Below, piece by piece: positions 35,697 to 43,862 of a stretch of DNA of 64,000 nt (position 1 is the first letter of the stretch; every line of letters begins with the position of its first letter). The position numbers and the translations under genes are program-made. A model generated the notes under the pieces. The model searched no databases. It was not told the origin of the DNA and was given only the letters and a program-made list of their open reading frames with translations. Origin of the DNA: UBA2287 sp037442025 (GTDB lineage Bacteria; Bacteroidota; Bacteroidia; Bacteroidales; Tenuifilaceae); contig JBBIRB010000009.1 in the NCBI GenBank assembly GCA_037442025.1, positions 1-64,000 on the forward strand. Direction: 5' to 3'.

Positions 35697-36569
35697 ATGA
35701 AACCAATTGAACCCTCCGAGCTCATTATCAACCCCAATGGAAGCATTTTCCATCTACATCTTCTACCCAGCCAGCTGGCCGATAAAGTAATACTCGTTGG
35801 CGACCCAGGCAGGGTTGAAACGGTTAGTTCCTTCTTTTCGAAGGTAGAGTGCAAGGTTTCCAACAGGGAATTTATGACCGTAACAGGCGAATTTAATGGG
35901 CAGCGCTTAAGCGTTGTTTCAACCGGTATCGGAACCGATAATATTGATATTGTTGTGAACGAGCTTGATGCTTTGGCAAACATCGACTTGAAAACAAGAA
36001 TTGAGAAACCTCATAAAAAGCAGCTGACTCTGGTTCGTATTGGAACCTCAGGCGCTCTCCAGCCCGATATTCCTGTCGATAGTTTTGTGCTAACTGCAAT
36101 TGCTATTGGTTTCGATGGTCTTCTGAATTTTTATAAGAATCGAAATTTGGTATGCGATCTTTCTATGGAAACTGCCTTTATGCAGCATACCCAGTGGAAC
36201 CCTTTGTGCGCTAAGCCATATTTTGTCCATTCTGCACCTGAATTGGTTAACCTTTTTGCCGATTTTACAATTAAAGGGGTAACCATTTCTGCACCCGGAT
36301 TTTATGGACCCCAAGGAAGGGTGCTCAGGCTCCCCCTTGCCGACGATAACCTGAACGAAAACATTGAAAGTTTCCGCTATGGGGGCCATAAAATTACCAA
36401 TTTCGAAATGGAGAGTTCGGCAATTAATGGGCTCTCGATGCTTTTAGGTCATAAATCGACAACAATTTGTGCAATAATTGCAAATAGGGTAACTAAGCAA
36501 GCATCGCCCGATTACAAGCCAACTGTGAAAAAACTTATTGAATTGACCCTTGGTAAACTAACCCTGTAG
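35697..36569 (+). CDS. Nucleoside phosphorylase (uridine phosphorylase-like)
   Basis: Phosphorolytic enzyme of the PNP/UDP phosphorylase superfamily, which splits nucleosides to base and ribose-1-phosphate. I prefer the ATG at 35697 (MKPIEPSELIINPNGSIFHL). An upstream in-frame ATG at 35637 would add 20 residues of unconserved sequence. The phosphate-binding loop is VILVGDPGRV, with the VVSTGIGTDN and VRIGTSGAL segments following. The nucleoside/ribose-binding FEMESSAINGLSMLLGHK is seen later. Length (about 290) fits the group. The SirB1-like gene follows after six bases, so the two are likely cotranscribed. Confidence 0.85.
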   Translation: MKPIEPSELIINPNGSIFHLHLLPSQLADKVILVGDPGRVETVSSFFSKVECKVSNREFMTVTGEFNGQRLSVVSTGIGTDNIDIVVNELDALANIDLKTRIEKPHKKQLTLVRIGTSGALQPDIPVDSFVLTAIAIGFDGLLNFYKNRNLVCDLSMETAFMQHTQWNPLCAKPYFVHSAPELVNLFADFTIKGVTISAPGFYGPQGRVLRLPLADDNLNENIESFRYGGHKITNFEMESSAINGLSMLLGHKSTTICAIIANRVTKQASPDYKPTVKKLIELTLGKLTL

Positions 36570-36575
36570 CTTGGT

Positions 36576-37457
36576 ATGACCCCCAAGGAACTTAAGGCGC
36601 TTATTGCACTGCTCGACGATAATGATGCTACAGTATCGCGTGAGGTAACCGATAGGATTATTGCCTTGGGATCATCGGTAATTCCTAAACTTGAGAAAAG
36701 TTGGGAAGAAAGCAACAACTCAATGGTTCAGACCCGAATAGAGAGCATTATACATACTATTCAGTTTCAGAATGCAAAAACCAAACTAGAACAATGGGTT
36801 GTTTCTGGCTCAAAAAATTTAATTGAAGCTGCTACGTATGTGGCTGCATACCATTACCCCAGTATAAGTTACCAATGGGTTGAGGATGAAATTGACCAGC
36901 TTAAAAAAAGCATTTGGCTAGAATTCAACCCCAGCCTAACACCACTCGAAAAAATAAAAATAGTCAACCATTTTTTCTATAACACATTTGGGTTTAATTC
37001 ATCTCCTGTCGATATTTTTTCGCCCGATAACTACTTCATCAACAGAGTTATTGAGAATAAAAGGGGAGGGCCGGTTTGCCTTTCAATTATATATTCGGTG
37101 CTTTCACAAAAACTGGGGCTGCCTGTTTTCTGCGTAAGTTTGCCCCGAAATTTTATTCTGGTTTATTTGAATAGGTATGCCCATCCAGGGGTTGAAAACC
37201 CTGCGAATTCTCGTATCCTTTTTTACATTAACCCCTTTAACAGGGGTCAAATATTAGGGTACGATGATATTAGGAACTATTTAGAAAGGATAGGTACCGA
37301 GGCAAAGCAGGAGTATTTTGAGCCTTGTAGTAACCAAACTAGCATAGCACAACTTATTGCAAGTTTAATGATAGCTTTTCAGAAAATTGAGAATACTTCG
37401 AAAGTTAAAGATTTGCAGCAGTTGCTAAATGTTGTAGTGAACCACGAGTTACGTTAA
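36576..37457 (+). CDS. SirB1/transglutaminase-like family protein
   Basis: A 293-residue protein of the SirB1 (transglutaminase-like) family. It shows the characteristic NKRGGPVCLSIIYSVLSQKL region (about residues 156-175), followed by GLPVFCVSLPRNFILVYLN. In the family this stretch aligns with the transglutaminase active site, but members often lack full catalytic residues and are thought to bind rather than cross-link. The N-terminal 120 residues (HEAT-like helices, LDDNDATVSREVTDRI) are helical. It is coupled to the phosphorylase gene and convergent with the [2Fe-2S] gene, whose stop is one base away. Confidence 0.8.
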   Translation: MTPKELKALIALLDDNDATVSREVTDRIIALGSSVIPKLEKSWEESNNSMVQTRIESIIHTIQFQNAKTKLEQWVVSGSKNLIEAATYVAAYHYPSISYQWVEDEIDQLKKSIWLEFNPSLTPLEKIKIVNHFFYNTFGFNSSPVDIFSPDNYFINRVIENKRGGPVCLSIIYSVLSQKLGLPVFCVSLPRNFILVYLNRYAHPGVENPANSRILFYINPFNRGQILGYDDIRNYLERIGTEAKQEYFEPCSNQTSIAQLIASLMIAFQKIENTSKVKDLQQLLNVVVNHELR

Positions 37458-37458
37458 C

Positions 37459-37689
37459 TCAAAATGGCAATCGCAGCTGCCGGTTGCTCTCTTTAATTTT
37501 TGCCAGAGTATTAATCATTATTTCAACTACCTCACTTTTGCACCTACCGCAACCTGTTGAGGCTCCAGTTGTATTCTGTATATCTAAAATGGTTTGGCAA
37601 CCCTGTCCCTTAATTGCTTTAGCTATTTCGGAGCGGGTTACCATTTTACAATGGCAAATGTAAATACTGTTTTCCATTCGTTTTTCCAT
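37459..37689 (-). CDS. BFD-like [2Fe-2S]-binding protein
   Basis: Small iron-sulfur protein like bacterioferritin-associated ferredoxin or the [2Fe-2S] domain of NifU/NirB. The four cysteines occur as CHC near the start and CGRC later, in IYICHCKMVTRSEIAKAI and GASTGCGRCKSEV. That is the BFD pattern (CxC...CxxC). The start is uncertain: the ATG at 37689 (MEKRMENSIYICHC) or at 37677 fits better than the longer frame from 37722, which begins with unrelated residues. The role may be iron release or electron transfer; no partner is adjacent. Confidence 0.75.
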   Translation of the reverse strand: MEKRMENSIYICHCKMVTRSEIAKAIKGQGCQTILDIQNTTGASTGCGRCKSEVVEIMINTLAKIKESNRQLRLPF

Positions 37690-37759
37690 TCGAGAAGTGC
37701 AAAAGTAATTGCAAATGCCCAAAGTCTCATTCTTTTTTCAAATTTGTTAATGAATTTAC

Positions 37760-37790
37760 TTTGAAGGGAAAAAGAAAATTTCTAATTTTG
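37760..37790 (+). promoter_or_regulatory. Consensus Bacteroidota promoter for rpsF-rpsR-rplI
   Basis: TTTG at 37760-37763, exactly 19 bases, then TAATTTTG at 37783-37790: a perfect match to TTTG-N19-TAnnTTTG. The rpsF ATG lies 35 bases past the -7 box. It is strong evidence for the phylum. Confidence 0.78.
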
Positions 37791-37825
37791 CGGGCTCATA
37801 ATTAATAACTAAACAAATTTATTTT

Positions 37826-38179
37826 ATGTTAAACCATTACGAAACCGTTTTCATTACAACTCCCGTTTTGTCTGAGGCCCAGATGAAGGAAGCGGTTATT
37901 AAGTTCAAAGGCATCATCACCGACAATGGTGGCGAGTTGGTGCACGAAGAGAACTGGGGATTAAGAAAGTTGGCCTACCCCATTCAAAAAAAATCGACAG
38001 GCTTTTACTACCTGTGCGAATTTAAAGCTCCCGGAGCGCTGATTGATAAACTCGAAACCGAGTACCGTCGCGATGAGCGCGTCATCAGGTTCCTTACCTT
38101 TAGAATGGATAAGTACGCTGTGGAGTACGCTCAGAAAAAACGTAGCAACAAGGTTGAACAAAAACAAAAGGAGGAGTAG
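37826..38179 (+). CDS. rpsF: 30S ribosomal protein S6
   Basis: Ribosomal protein S6, which binds S18 and the central domain of 16S rRNA. The 117-residue protein opens with LNHYETVFITTPVLSE and contains the RKLAYPIQKKSTGFYYL segment and the RRDERVIRFLTFRMDKYA pattern, standard S6 landmarks. The C-terminal tail is Lys/Gln-rich. It is the first gene of rpsF-rpsR-rplI, the usual bacterial arrangement, with two bases to rpsR. A consensus promoter lies just upstream. Confidence 0.96.
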   Translation: MLNHYETVFITTPVLSEAQMKEAVIKFKGIITDNGGELVHEENWGLRKLAYPIQKKSTGFYYLCEFKAPGALIDKLETEYRRDERVIRFLTFRMDKYAVEYAQKKRSNKVEQKQKEE

Positions 38180-38181
38180 TC

Positions 38182-38451
38182 ATGAGTCAAAATCCGAGCG
38201 AAATCAGATACCTTACACCTCCCACCGTTGAGGTTAAGAAGAAGAAGTACTGCCGTTTTAAAAAGAACAAGATTAAGTACATCGACTATAAGGATGCCGA
38301 ATTCCTGAAGAAATTTCTCAATGAGCAAGGAAGGATTCTTCCCCGTCGCCTTACCGGAACCTCGTTGAAATATCAGCGAAAAGTGGCTACAGCTGTTAAG
38401 CGTGCCCGTCACCTGGCCCTGTTACCATTCGTTACCGATTTGATGAAATAA
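38182..38451 (+). CDS. rpsR: 30S ribosomal protein S18
   Basis: Ribosomal protein S18, partner of S6. The 89-residue protein has the basic motifs YCRFKKNKIKYIDYKD and RRLTGTSLKYQRKVATAVKR, followed by ARHLALLPFVTDLMK. It lacks an obvious second zinc-type cysteine set; one Cys is at the YCRF position. It is two bases after rpsF and 18 bases before rplI; the gap contains AGAAGGAGG, an unusually good Shine-Dalgarno for this phylum. Confidence 0.96.
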   Translation: MSQNPSEIRYLTPPTVEVKKKKYCRFKKNKIKYIDYKDAEFLKKFLNEQGRILPRRLTGTSLKYQRKVATAVKRARHLALLPFVTDLMK

Positions 38452-38469
38452 TTAGAAGGAGGAATTGCA

Positions 38470-38916
38470 ATGGAAATCATTCTTAAACAAGATGTTCCGA
38501 ACCTGGGGCACAAAGATGAAATAGTGAACGTTAAAAACGGATACGCTCGCAACTACCTTATTCCACGAGGATTGGCTACAGTAGCTACCGAATCGGCTAA
38601 AAAGGTATTAGCAGAGAACGTAAAACAAAGGGCTCACAAAGAAGCTAAGGTAAAAACCGATGCTGAAGCATTAGCCAAAAAACTTGAGGGTATAAGCCTT
38701 ACAATTGGTGCAAAAACCAGCACAACTGGTAAAATTTTTGGCTCTGTAAATACCATCCAAATTGCTGAGGCACTTGCAAACAAAGGATTTGAAATTGATC
38801 GTAAAAGCATTATTTTGGCCGGCGACCATGTGAAAGAGGTGGGCAACTACACTGCGGAAATCAAGTTACACCGCGATGTGAAAGTTACCATTCAGTTCGA
38901 AGTGGTTTCGGAATAA
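38470..38916 (+). CDS. rplI: 50S ribosomal protein L9
   Basis: Ribosomal protein L9 of the large-subunit L1 side. The 148-residue protein begins MEIILKQDVPNLGHKDEIV with the NGYARNYLIPRGLA signature of the N-terminal rRNA-binding domain. A long helix follows (about residues 41-75), then the C-terminal domain. An AAGGAGG Shine-Dalgarno sits upstream of the ATG. The operon ends here with a strong hairpin terminator. Confidence 0.96.
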   Translation: MEIILKQDVPNLGHKDEIVNVKNGYARNYLIPRGLATVATESAKKVLAENVKQRAHKEAKVKTDAEALAKKLEGISLTIGAKTSTTGKIFGSVNTIQIAEALANKGFEIDRKSIILAGDHVKEVGNYTAEIKLHRDVKVTIQFEVVSE

Positions 38917-38921
38917 ATTCT

Positions 38922-38966
38922 CCCATAAATAAGAAAAGCCCCATTGGGGCTTTTCTTATTTATGGG
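38922..38966. terminator. Long perfect hairpin terminator after rplI, overlapping the ridA end
   Basis: A 21-base perfect stem from 38922-38942 pairs with 38946-38966 around the loop ATT. The right arm contains the stop and last codons of ridA on the other strand, so the sequence serves as terminator and as coding DNA. Bidirectional between convergent transcription units. Confidence 0.9.
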
Positions 38967-39333
38967 CTATTACTTCAACTTCAACTAGTGCCCCTAGCGG
39001 CAATTTAACCACACCGTAGGTGGCCCGGGCAGGCATGTTTTCGGTAAAATACTTGGCGTAAACCTGATTGAACAGGGCAAAATTATCCATGCTACTTAGC
39101 AGGCAGGTTGTTTTCACAACGTTGGCGTAGCCAATGCCAGCCTCGGTAAGTATTGCACCAATATTTTTCATAACCTGTTCAGTTTGTTCTTCAATACCTC
39201 CATCAACCATGCTGCCAGTTTCGGGATTTATGGGAATTTGTCCCGAAATAAACAGAAAGCCATTTGCCTCAACTGCTTGACTGTATGGTCCAACAGCCTT
39301 GGGTGCATGGGGTGTGCTAATTATTTTTTTCAT
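38956..39333 (-). CDS. ridA: RidA family reactive intermediate/imine deaminase
   Basis: Enamine/imine deaminase that hydrolyses reactive 2-aminoacrylate formed by PLP enzymes and protects against metabolite damage. The 125-residue protein matches RidA throughout: ISTPHAPKAVGPYSQAV at the start, FISGQIPINPETG, and PARATYGVVKLPLGALVEVE with the conserved Arg and Glu of the active site. It is divergent from pabA/trpG and converges with rplI, whose terminator includes its final codons. Confidence 0.95.
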   Translation of the reverse strand: MKKIISTPHAPKAVGPYSQAVEANGFLFISGQIPINPETGSMVDGGIEEQTEQVMKNIGAILTEAGIGYANVVKTTCLLSSMDNFALFNQVYAKYFTENMPARATYGVVKLPLGALVEVEVIAHK

Positions 39334-39352
39334 TTTTCGATTTTTTGTGGGT

Positions 39353-39360
39353 TATATTTG
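39353..39360 (+). promoter_or_regulatory. Candidate -7 element for the pabA/trpG-like gene
   Basis: TATATTTG matches TAnnTTTG, 30 bases before the ATG at 39390, in the short divergent region with ridA. No -33 at ideal spacing. Confidence 0.4.
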
Positions 39361-39389
39361 TGCTCGTAAATATAACGAATTAGTTGCAT

Positions 39390-39974
39390 ATGAACATTGC
39401 CGTTGTCGATTGCTACGACTCATTTACCTATAATTTGGTTCACTACCTACAACAGTTGGCAAATAGTGTTCAAGTGTTTCGCAACGATGAGCTTAGTCTG
39501 CCACAACTTGCACAATATAATGGAATTGTGCTGTCGCCTGGCCCTGGGCTTCCCATAGAGAAAAAGAACCTTTTTGAAATTATTGAGTTGTATGCACCTT
39601 CTATGCCAATACTGGGTATATGCCTGGGACATCAGGCAATTGGTGAAATGTATGGTTTGAAACTGATAAACCTCCCCAACCCCTTGCATGGAATTTCGGT
39701 TCCAGTTAAAATTATCGACTCTTCTGACCCGCTATTTAAAGGATTCCCAGCAACCTTTGAAGCTGGCCGATACCACAGTTGGGCAATTAGGCATGAACCC
39801 TTGCATTCAAGTTTGAGAGTTACCGCAGTTGATGAGTATGGAATGGCTATGGCTTTTTCTCATAAGCATTATCCTACCTCAAGTGTTCAGTTTCATCCCG
39901 AATCGGTATTAACCTCGTTGGGTTTTAAAATGTTACGGAATTGGGTTGAATATGCAAATGCTTATAATCTATAA
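39390..39974 (+). CDS. pabA: Glutamine amidotransferase of anthranilate/aminodeoxychorismate synthase (component II)
   Basis: Glutaminase subunit that supplies ammonia to chorismate for p-aminobenzoate (folate) or anthranilate (tryptophan). The active site is complete: Cys in GICLGHQAIG, and His and Glu in VQFHPESVLTS. The SPGPGLP loop lies near residue 52. The ATG at 39390 (MNIAVVDCYDSFTYNLVHYL) is preferred over a TTG at 39384. It stands alone, without trpE or pabB beside it, so assignment to folate (PabA) or tryptophan (TrpG) is uncertain; many bacteria use one amphibolic enzyme. Its stop overlaps the lptD stop by six bases. Confidence 0.82.
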   Translation: MNIAVVDCYDSFTYNLVHYLQQLANSVQVFRNDELSLPQLAQYNGIVLSPGPGLPIEKKNLFEIIELYAPSMPILGICLGHQAIGEMYGLKLINLPNPLHGISVPVKIIDSSDPLFKGFPATFEAGRYHSWAIRHEPLHSSLRVTAVDEYGMAMAFSHKHYPTSSVQFHPESVLTSLGFKMLRNWVEYANAYNL

Positions 39975-42587
39975 GCGATTCAAGTGACTGTCGCGTTTCG
40001 TCAATTTTAGGTCTTGCAGCATCGCCGATTTCACGTTAATTTGAAAACTGTAGCTTTTAAGGTAGCCAATGGGAACAATGGAAATGCGCATTTCCCAGCA
40101 ATGCAGGTCGCGGTATATGTTAAGCGATGTGGTAGTTAGCTTATTTACCTTAAAGTCGTAACCTGAATAAAAGCCAATTTTCCAGTTTTTGGTTAAACTC
40201 AGGTCGCCCGAAAACGTGAGTGCTTGCGAAATATTTTTCTGATTCTGTGGTTTTGAATAATTGTAAGAGTAATCGATTCGTAGGTTCCAGGGAATAGAAA
40301 AATCGGGGATTGACGATTCGCTGAAACCGGTTGATACGGTTTCACCAAATGCTCCTCCAAACGAGTCAGCTCCTGTATGGAGCATGGCTCCTGCTGTATT
40401 CCCGCCAGTTGCCGACTCCTTTTGTGAACTCTTTAGCGACATACCCACACTTACCCTAAAGTTGGTAAGGCGAGCCAATTTTCCATTATTATTTATTAGG
40501 AATTTATTGTAATCGTATCCCCTCGAATCCTGCGCGTAGGGGTTCAAAGTTCCCCCAGCATCGATACTAACCACCTCAAAAAGGGTAGTTCGGGCCGAAA
40601 ATCCAATGGGCGATAGTTTCATAGAGTCGGCCAGCAAATTATAGCTGGCATTCAGTCCGAAACTTTCAATGAGTTTTATCTTTTTAAAATTGGTGGTGGT
40701 GTCCTTGTCCGACTTCACTTTCATTTCCAAATTATTACCAAGGGCAAAACCAATGCTTCCGCTTTTACCAGCCGATGGGCCCCCAAAAACGGAGTTTTCG
40801 AAAATGGAATATGGTCTTTTACGTCCAGTTGTATCTACTTGCACTTCCTTAAAGAAACCGTAATGGGCTGCCCCAAAGTCGGGCCGGTAGCCCAACGAAA
40901 CCGAAGGGGAAATTACATGCCTAATGGATTGAACCTTACTCTTTGCCGAAAAAGCAAACATCCCGTACACTTTTGTTGAGGCCGAAACACTTGTACTATA
41001 TTGCCATGCTCGCTTAAAGCCCGGAATGGTATCTACAATAACTTTTCGTTCGGTTTCGTCCCACCGTTTTTCAATGGTACTTAGGTACCAGTTTTCAGAA
41101 TAGTTTACAGACGGACTTAAGTTAATGTAATTTAATACGTTAAACGAAGTTGAAACAGGTATTTTGTGTTGAACTCCATTTTTCATAATACCCAATGTTT
41201 CTTCGCGGAAGAGCAGGTTTGTTTTTGTTGAAACAGAGTTATCCAGATCGCCCGAATACGAAAGAGAAATCTTTTCGTACCAAAGCGGGTCGCCAATGGC
41301 CGATTTGCGTTTAAACGGGTTAATTCGGCTCATATTGAACGAAACCCTGGGCAGATTCAGGGTAATACTACTATCGAGGTTGTTCTGGGAATGGTTAAAT
41401 GATGCTGTGAGACTAAAAGGAGTTCCTGCCCATACCTTGGAGTAAGAAACGCTAGAGTTCAGCTGGTTCGATAAGAAGTTATCGATTGTTTGTGGGTTGT
41501 AGCGGTTATGGCTGGGACTGCTCATGTTTACTCTGGCCTGAAATGTAGAATTTGGCGAAGCTTTTGGGTCCTGTGTATGGCTCCAATTCAGCGAGTATGC
41601 ATTATCCTTACGGTAGTCGTCGAACCCCTTTTCACCAAAAACATTATGAGAGTAATCGAATACGAAACCACCGGAATACTTGTAGCGTTTTCGGTAGGTC
41701 GATCGGGAGCTGAAAGTCCATGAACCACCGGTGTAAATGCCACCTAATAGGGTAAGATCCACATAGTCGCTTATTCCCCAATAGAATCCGCCTCGGCGGA
41801 TGAAAAAGCCTCGTCTGTCTTCTTCCCCATACTCGGGCATAAGGATTCCCGAGGCACGTCCTTTTGTATTCGGAAAGAAACCGAATGGTATTCCAAGGGG
41901 AAAAGGAACATCGGCAATTACCAAGTAGGCTGGCCCCATTACAAGCCTGTCGTTAGGAATTACTTTAGCCTTTGAAATAGCAATATAAAAATGGGGATGA
42001 TCCAAATCGCATGTTGTGTATTTGCCACCTGCAATGTTTACGGTGTTGTCCTCCATTTTTTTTGTTTGTTTGCTATGTAAAAAGCCATCGGCTTCCTGAG
42101 TAATAACCTCAGTAATAATTGCCCTTTTAGTGTCGAAGTTGTAGGTCATTTTTTCCATTCGGAAGGTTTGGCTTCCCTCCTTAAAAACCGGTGGGTTTGA
42201 AATTTTTCCGGTGCTGTCGGGTAAGCCCATGGCAAACACTTCCTTAGTTTCCATGTTAAACTCAATATAGGCAGCGGTGAGTTCGAGGTTCTGGTATTTA
42301 ACCGATGCTTCACCAAACATATAAACCTTTTTGCCATCCATTGAGTAAATTAGTGAGTCTTTAGCGCTGGTAAAAACAGGATCGGCAATAGGACTCTTTT
42401 TGGCGGTAGTGTCTAAGGTAGTGGCTAAAGTATCGGGTGTTTGGGTACGAAATTTGCTTTCGGCGTTGGCATTAACTGCAAGCCACCCTAGGCTGCAAGC
42501 AAGTAGAAAGGAAAAAAATATGGTTAACGACCTAAAATGCAATTTATATAGTATTTTTGTAAATAAAATCGGGCAATTTGGGCTCAA
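39969..42587 (-). CDS. lptD: LPS-assembly protein LptD (OstA-like)
   Basis: Outer-membrane translocon that inserts lipopolysaccharide into the outer leaflet, probably with LptE. The 872-residue protein has an N-terminal hydrophobic signal (about residues 18-40), then an OstA/LptA-like jelly-roll region (YSMDGKKVYMFGEASVKY). A large beta-barrel part (FPFGFFPNTKGRASGILMP, YGEEDRRGFFIRRGGFYWG) follows. Those last two segments are characteristic of Bacteroidota LptD. The gene is divergent from the amidase gene and ends overlapping pabA. With TamB and MCE proteins it points to a didermal cell with an LPS outer membrane. Confidence 0.92.
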   Translation of the reverse strand: MSPNCPILFTKILYKLHFRSLTIFFSFLLACSLGWLAVNANAESKFRTQTPDTLATTLDTTAKKSPIADPVFTSAKDSLIYSMDGKKVYMFGEASVKYQNLELTAAYIEFNMETKEVFAMGLPDSTGKISNPPVFKEGSQTFRMEKMTYNFDTKRAIITEVITQEADGFLHSKQTKKMEDNTVNIAGGKYTTCDLDHPHFYIAISKAKVIPNDRLVMGPAYLVIADVPFPLGIPFGFFPNTKGRASGILMPEYGEEDRRGFFIRRGGFYWGISDYVDLTLLGGIYTGGSWTFSSRSTYRKRYKYSGGFVFDYSHNVFGEKGFDDYRKDNAYSLNWSHTQDPKASPNSTFQARVNMSSPSHNRYNPQTIDNFLSNQLNSSVSYSKVWAGTPFSLTASFNHSQNNLDSSITLNLPRVSFNMSRINPFKRKSAIGDPLWYEKISLSYSGDLDNSVSTKTNLLFREETLGIMKNGVQHKIPVSTSFNVLNYINLSPSVNYSENWYLSTIEKRWDETERKVIVDTIPGFKRAWQYSTSVSASTKVYGMFAFSAKSKVQSIRHVISPSVSLGYRPDFGAAHYGFFKEVQVDTTGRKRPYSIFENSVFGGPSAGKSGSIGFALGNNLEMKVKSDKDTTTNFKKIKLIESFGLNASYNLLADSMKLSPIGFSARTTLFEVVSIDAGGTLNPYAQDSRGYDYNKFLINNNGKLARLTNFRVSVGMSLKSSQKESATGGNTAGAMLHTGADSFGGAFGETVSTGFSESSIPDFSIPWNLRIDYSYNYSKPQNQKNISQALTFSGDLSLTKNWKIGFYSGYDFKVNKLTTTSLNIYRDLHCWEMRISIVPIGYLKSYSFQINVKSAMLQDLKLTKRDSHLNRL

Positions 42588-42614
42588 AACTAGTCAAAAA
42601 AACAATTTTTGACC

Positions 42615-43850
42615 ATGCATTTGGTAAATATATTTAGTGCTTCTAAAACGAAATTGGGAATGATTGTATTGTTCGTCATCCTATTTCAATTGATTTCAAC
42701 TCAGTATGCCAATGCAGCTGAAACTTACCGCTTAACCAAGGTTGTAATCGATGCTGGGCATGGAGGGAAGGATCCAGGAGCTCTCGGGAAAAAATCGGCA
42801 GAAAAGGATATAACCCTATCGGTTGCTTTAAAACTGGGTAAATACATCCAACAGGCATTTCCCGAAGTTGAAGTAATTTATACTCGCAAAGAGGATGTGT
42901 TTATTGGTCTCGATGAGCGTAGCCGCTTAGCTAACGAAAAGGGAGCCGATCTATTTATCTCCATTCATTGCAATGCCAATCCCAGCAGGGTACCCTTTGG
43001 AGCCGAAACCTATGTTATGGGGCTTCACAAAACGAACGACAACCTCGATGTGGCCAAACGAGAGAATGCGGTTATTACCTTTGAGGAGGATTACTCTACC
43101 AAGTACGAAGGATACGACCCAACCTCATCTGAATCGTTCATAATTTTCAGTTTAATTCAAAATACCCACTTGGAGCAAAGTCTCACTTTTGCAAGTGTAA
43201 TTCAGGATGAGTTTAGGGAAAGGGCTCAGCGAAAGGATAGGGGAGTGAAGCAGGCGGGTTTTCTGGTTCTTTGGAAAACAACCATGCCCAGCGTGCTGGT
43301 TGAACTGGGATTTATTAGTAACCCTAAAGAGGAAGAATTTTTAATGTCCGATTTGGGTCAGGATTATCTTGCATCGTCCATATTTAGGGCTTTTCGCGAA
43401 CATAAAAAGAACATTGAAGCTCGAAGTAATTTTGTTGTTGAAAAGGCTACCCCAATGCCTAAACCACACAGTAGCACGCCGGCAAAGCAACCTGCAGCAG
43501 TAACTACTACTATCGTAACTCCTTCTGAAAAAACCGAAAAAGGGCCCGAAGCAAAGCCAACACCCACTAGCAGCAACTCAATTCCCATGGAGTTAACCTA
43601 TAGGGTTCAAATAACCTCATCGAGCAAATCCATTTCATTAACATCCCCATTTTTTAAAAAACTCGATGGAATTGAAGAGTTTTTTATTGATGGTTTTTTT
43701 AAATACTACATTGGCAACAAAAAATCTTTTTCTGAAATTGCCGAATACAGTAGCCAAATTAAGGAACTATTTCCCGATGCTTTTATAGTTGCTTTTTATA
43801 ATGGGAAACAAATTTCATTAGACCAGGCTCGTCAAATTTCAACCCAATAA
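42615..43850 (+). CDS. N-acetylmuramoyl-L-alanine amidase with C-terminal SPOR-like domain
   Basis: Periplasmic zinc amidase that cuts the stem peptide from muramic acid during cell separation. After a signal peptide (about residues 1-33, ending NAAE) comes the Amidase_3 domain: VVIDAGHGGKDPGALGKKS (first zinc His), LFISIHCNAN (second His), and VLVELGFISNPKEEE with the catalytic Glu. A Pro/Thr/Lys-rich linker (about residues 280-330) leads to a C-terminal domain (YRVQITSSSKSISLTS) that looks SPOR-like and may bind septal glycan. Start is ATG 42615. The MCE gene follows in 12 bases, a common Bacteroidota pair. Confidence 0.92.
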   Translation: MHLVNIFSASKTKLGMIVLFVILFQLISTQYANAAETYRLTKVVIDAGHGGKDPGALGKKSAEKDITLSVALKLGKYIQQAFPEVEVIYTRKEDVFIGLDERSRLANEKGADLFISIHCNANPSRVPFGAETYVMGLHKTNDNLDVAKRENAVITFEEDYSTKYEGYDPTSSESFIIFSLIQNTHLEQSLTFASVIQDEFRERAQRKDRGVKQAGFLVLWKTTMPSVLVELGFISNPKEEEFLMSDLGQDYLASSIFRAFREHKKNIEARSNFVVEKATPMPKPHSSTPAKQPAAVTTTIVTPSEKTEKGPEAKPTPTSSNSIPMELTYRVQITSSSKSISLTSPFFKKLDGIEEFFIDGFFKYYIGNKKSFSEIAEYSSQIKELFPDAFIVAFYNGKQISLDQARQISTQ

Positions 43851-43862
43851 ACAATATTGAAA

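Noticed and set aside
37791..37825. S6:S18-binding leader RNA regulating rpsF
   Set aside because: The leader after the consensus promoter is only about 30 bases and shows no CCG-box structure.
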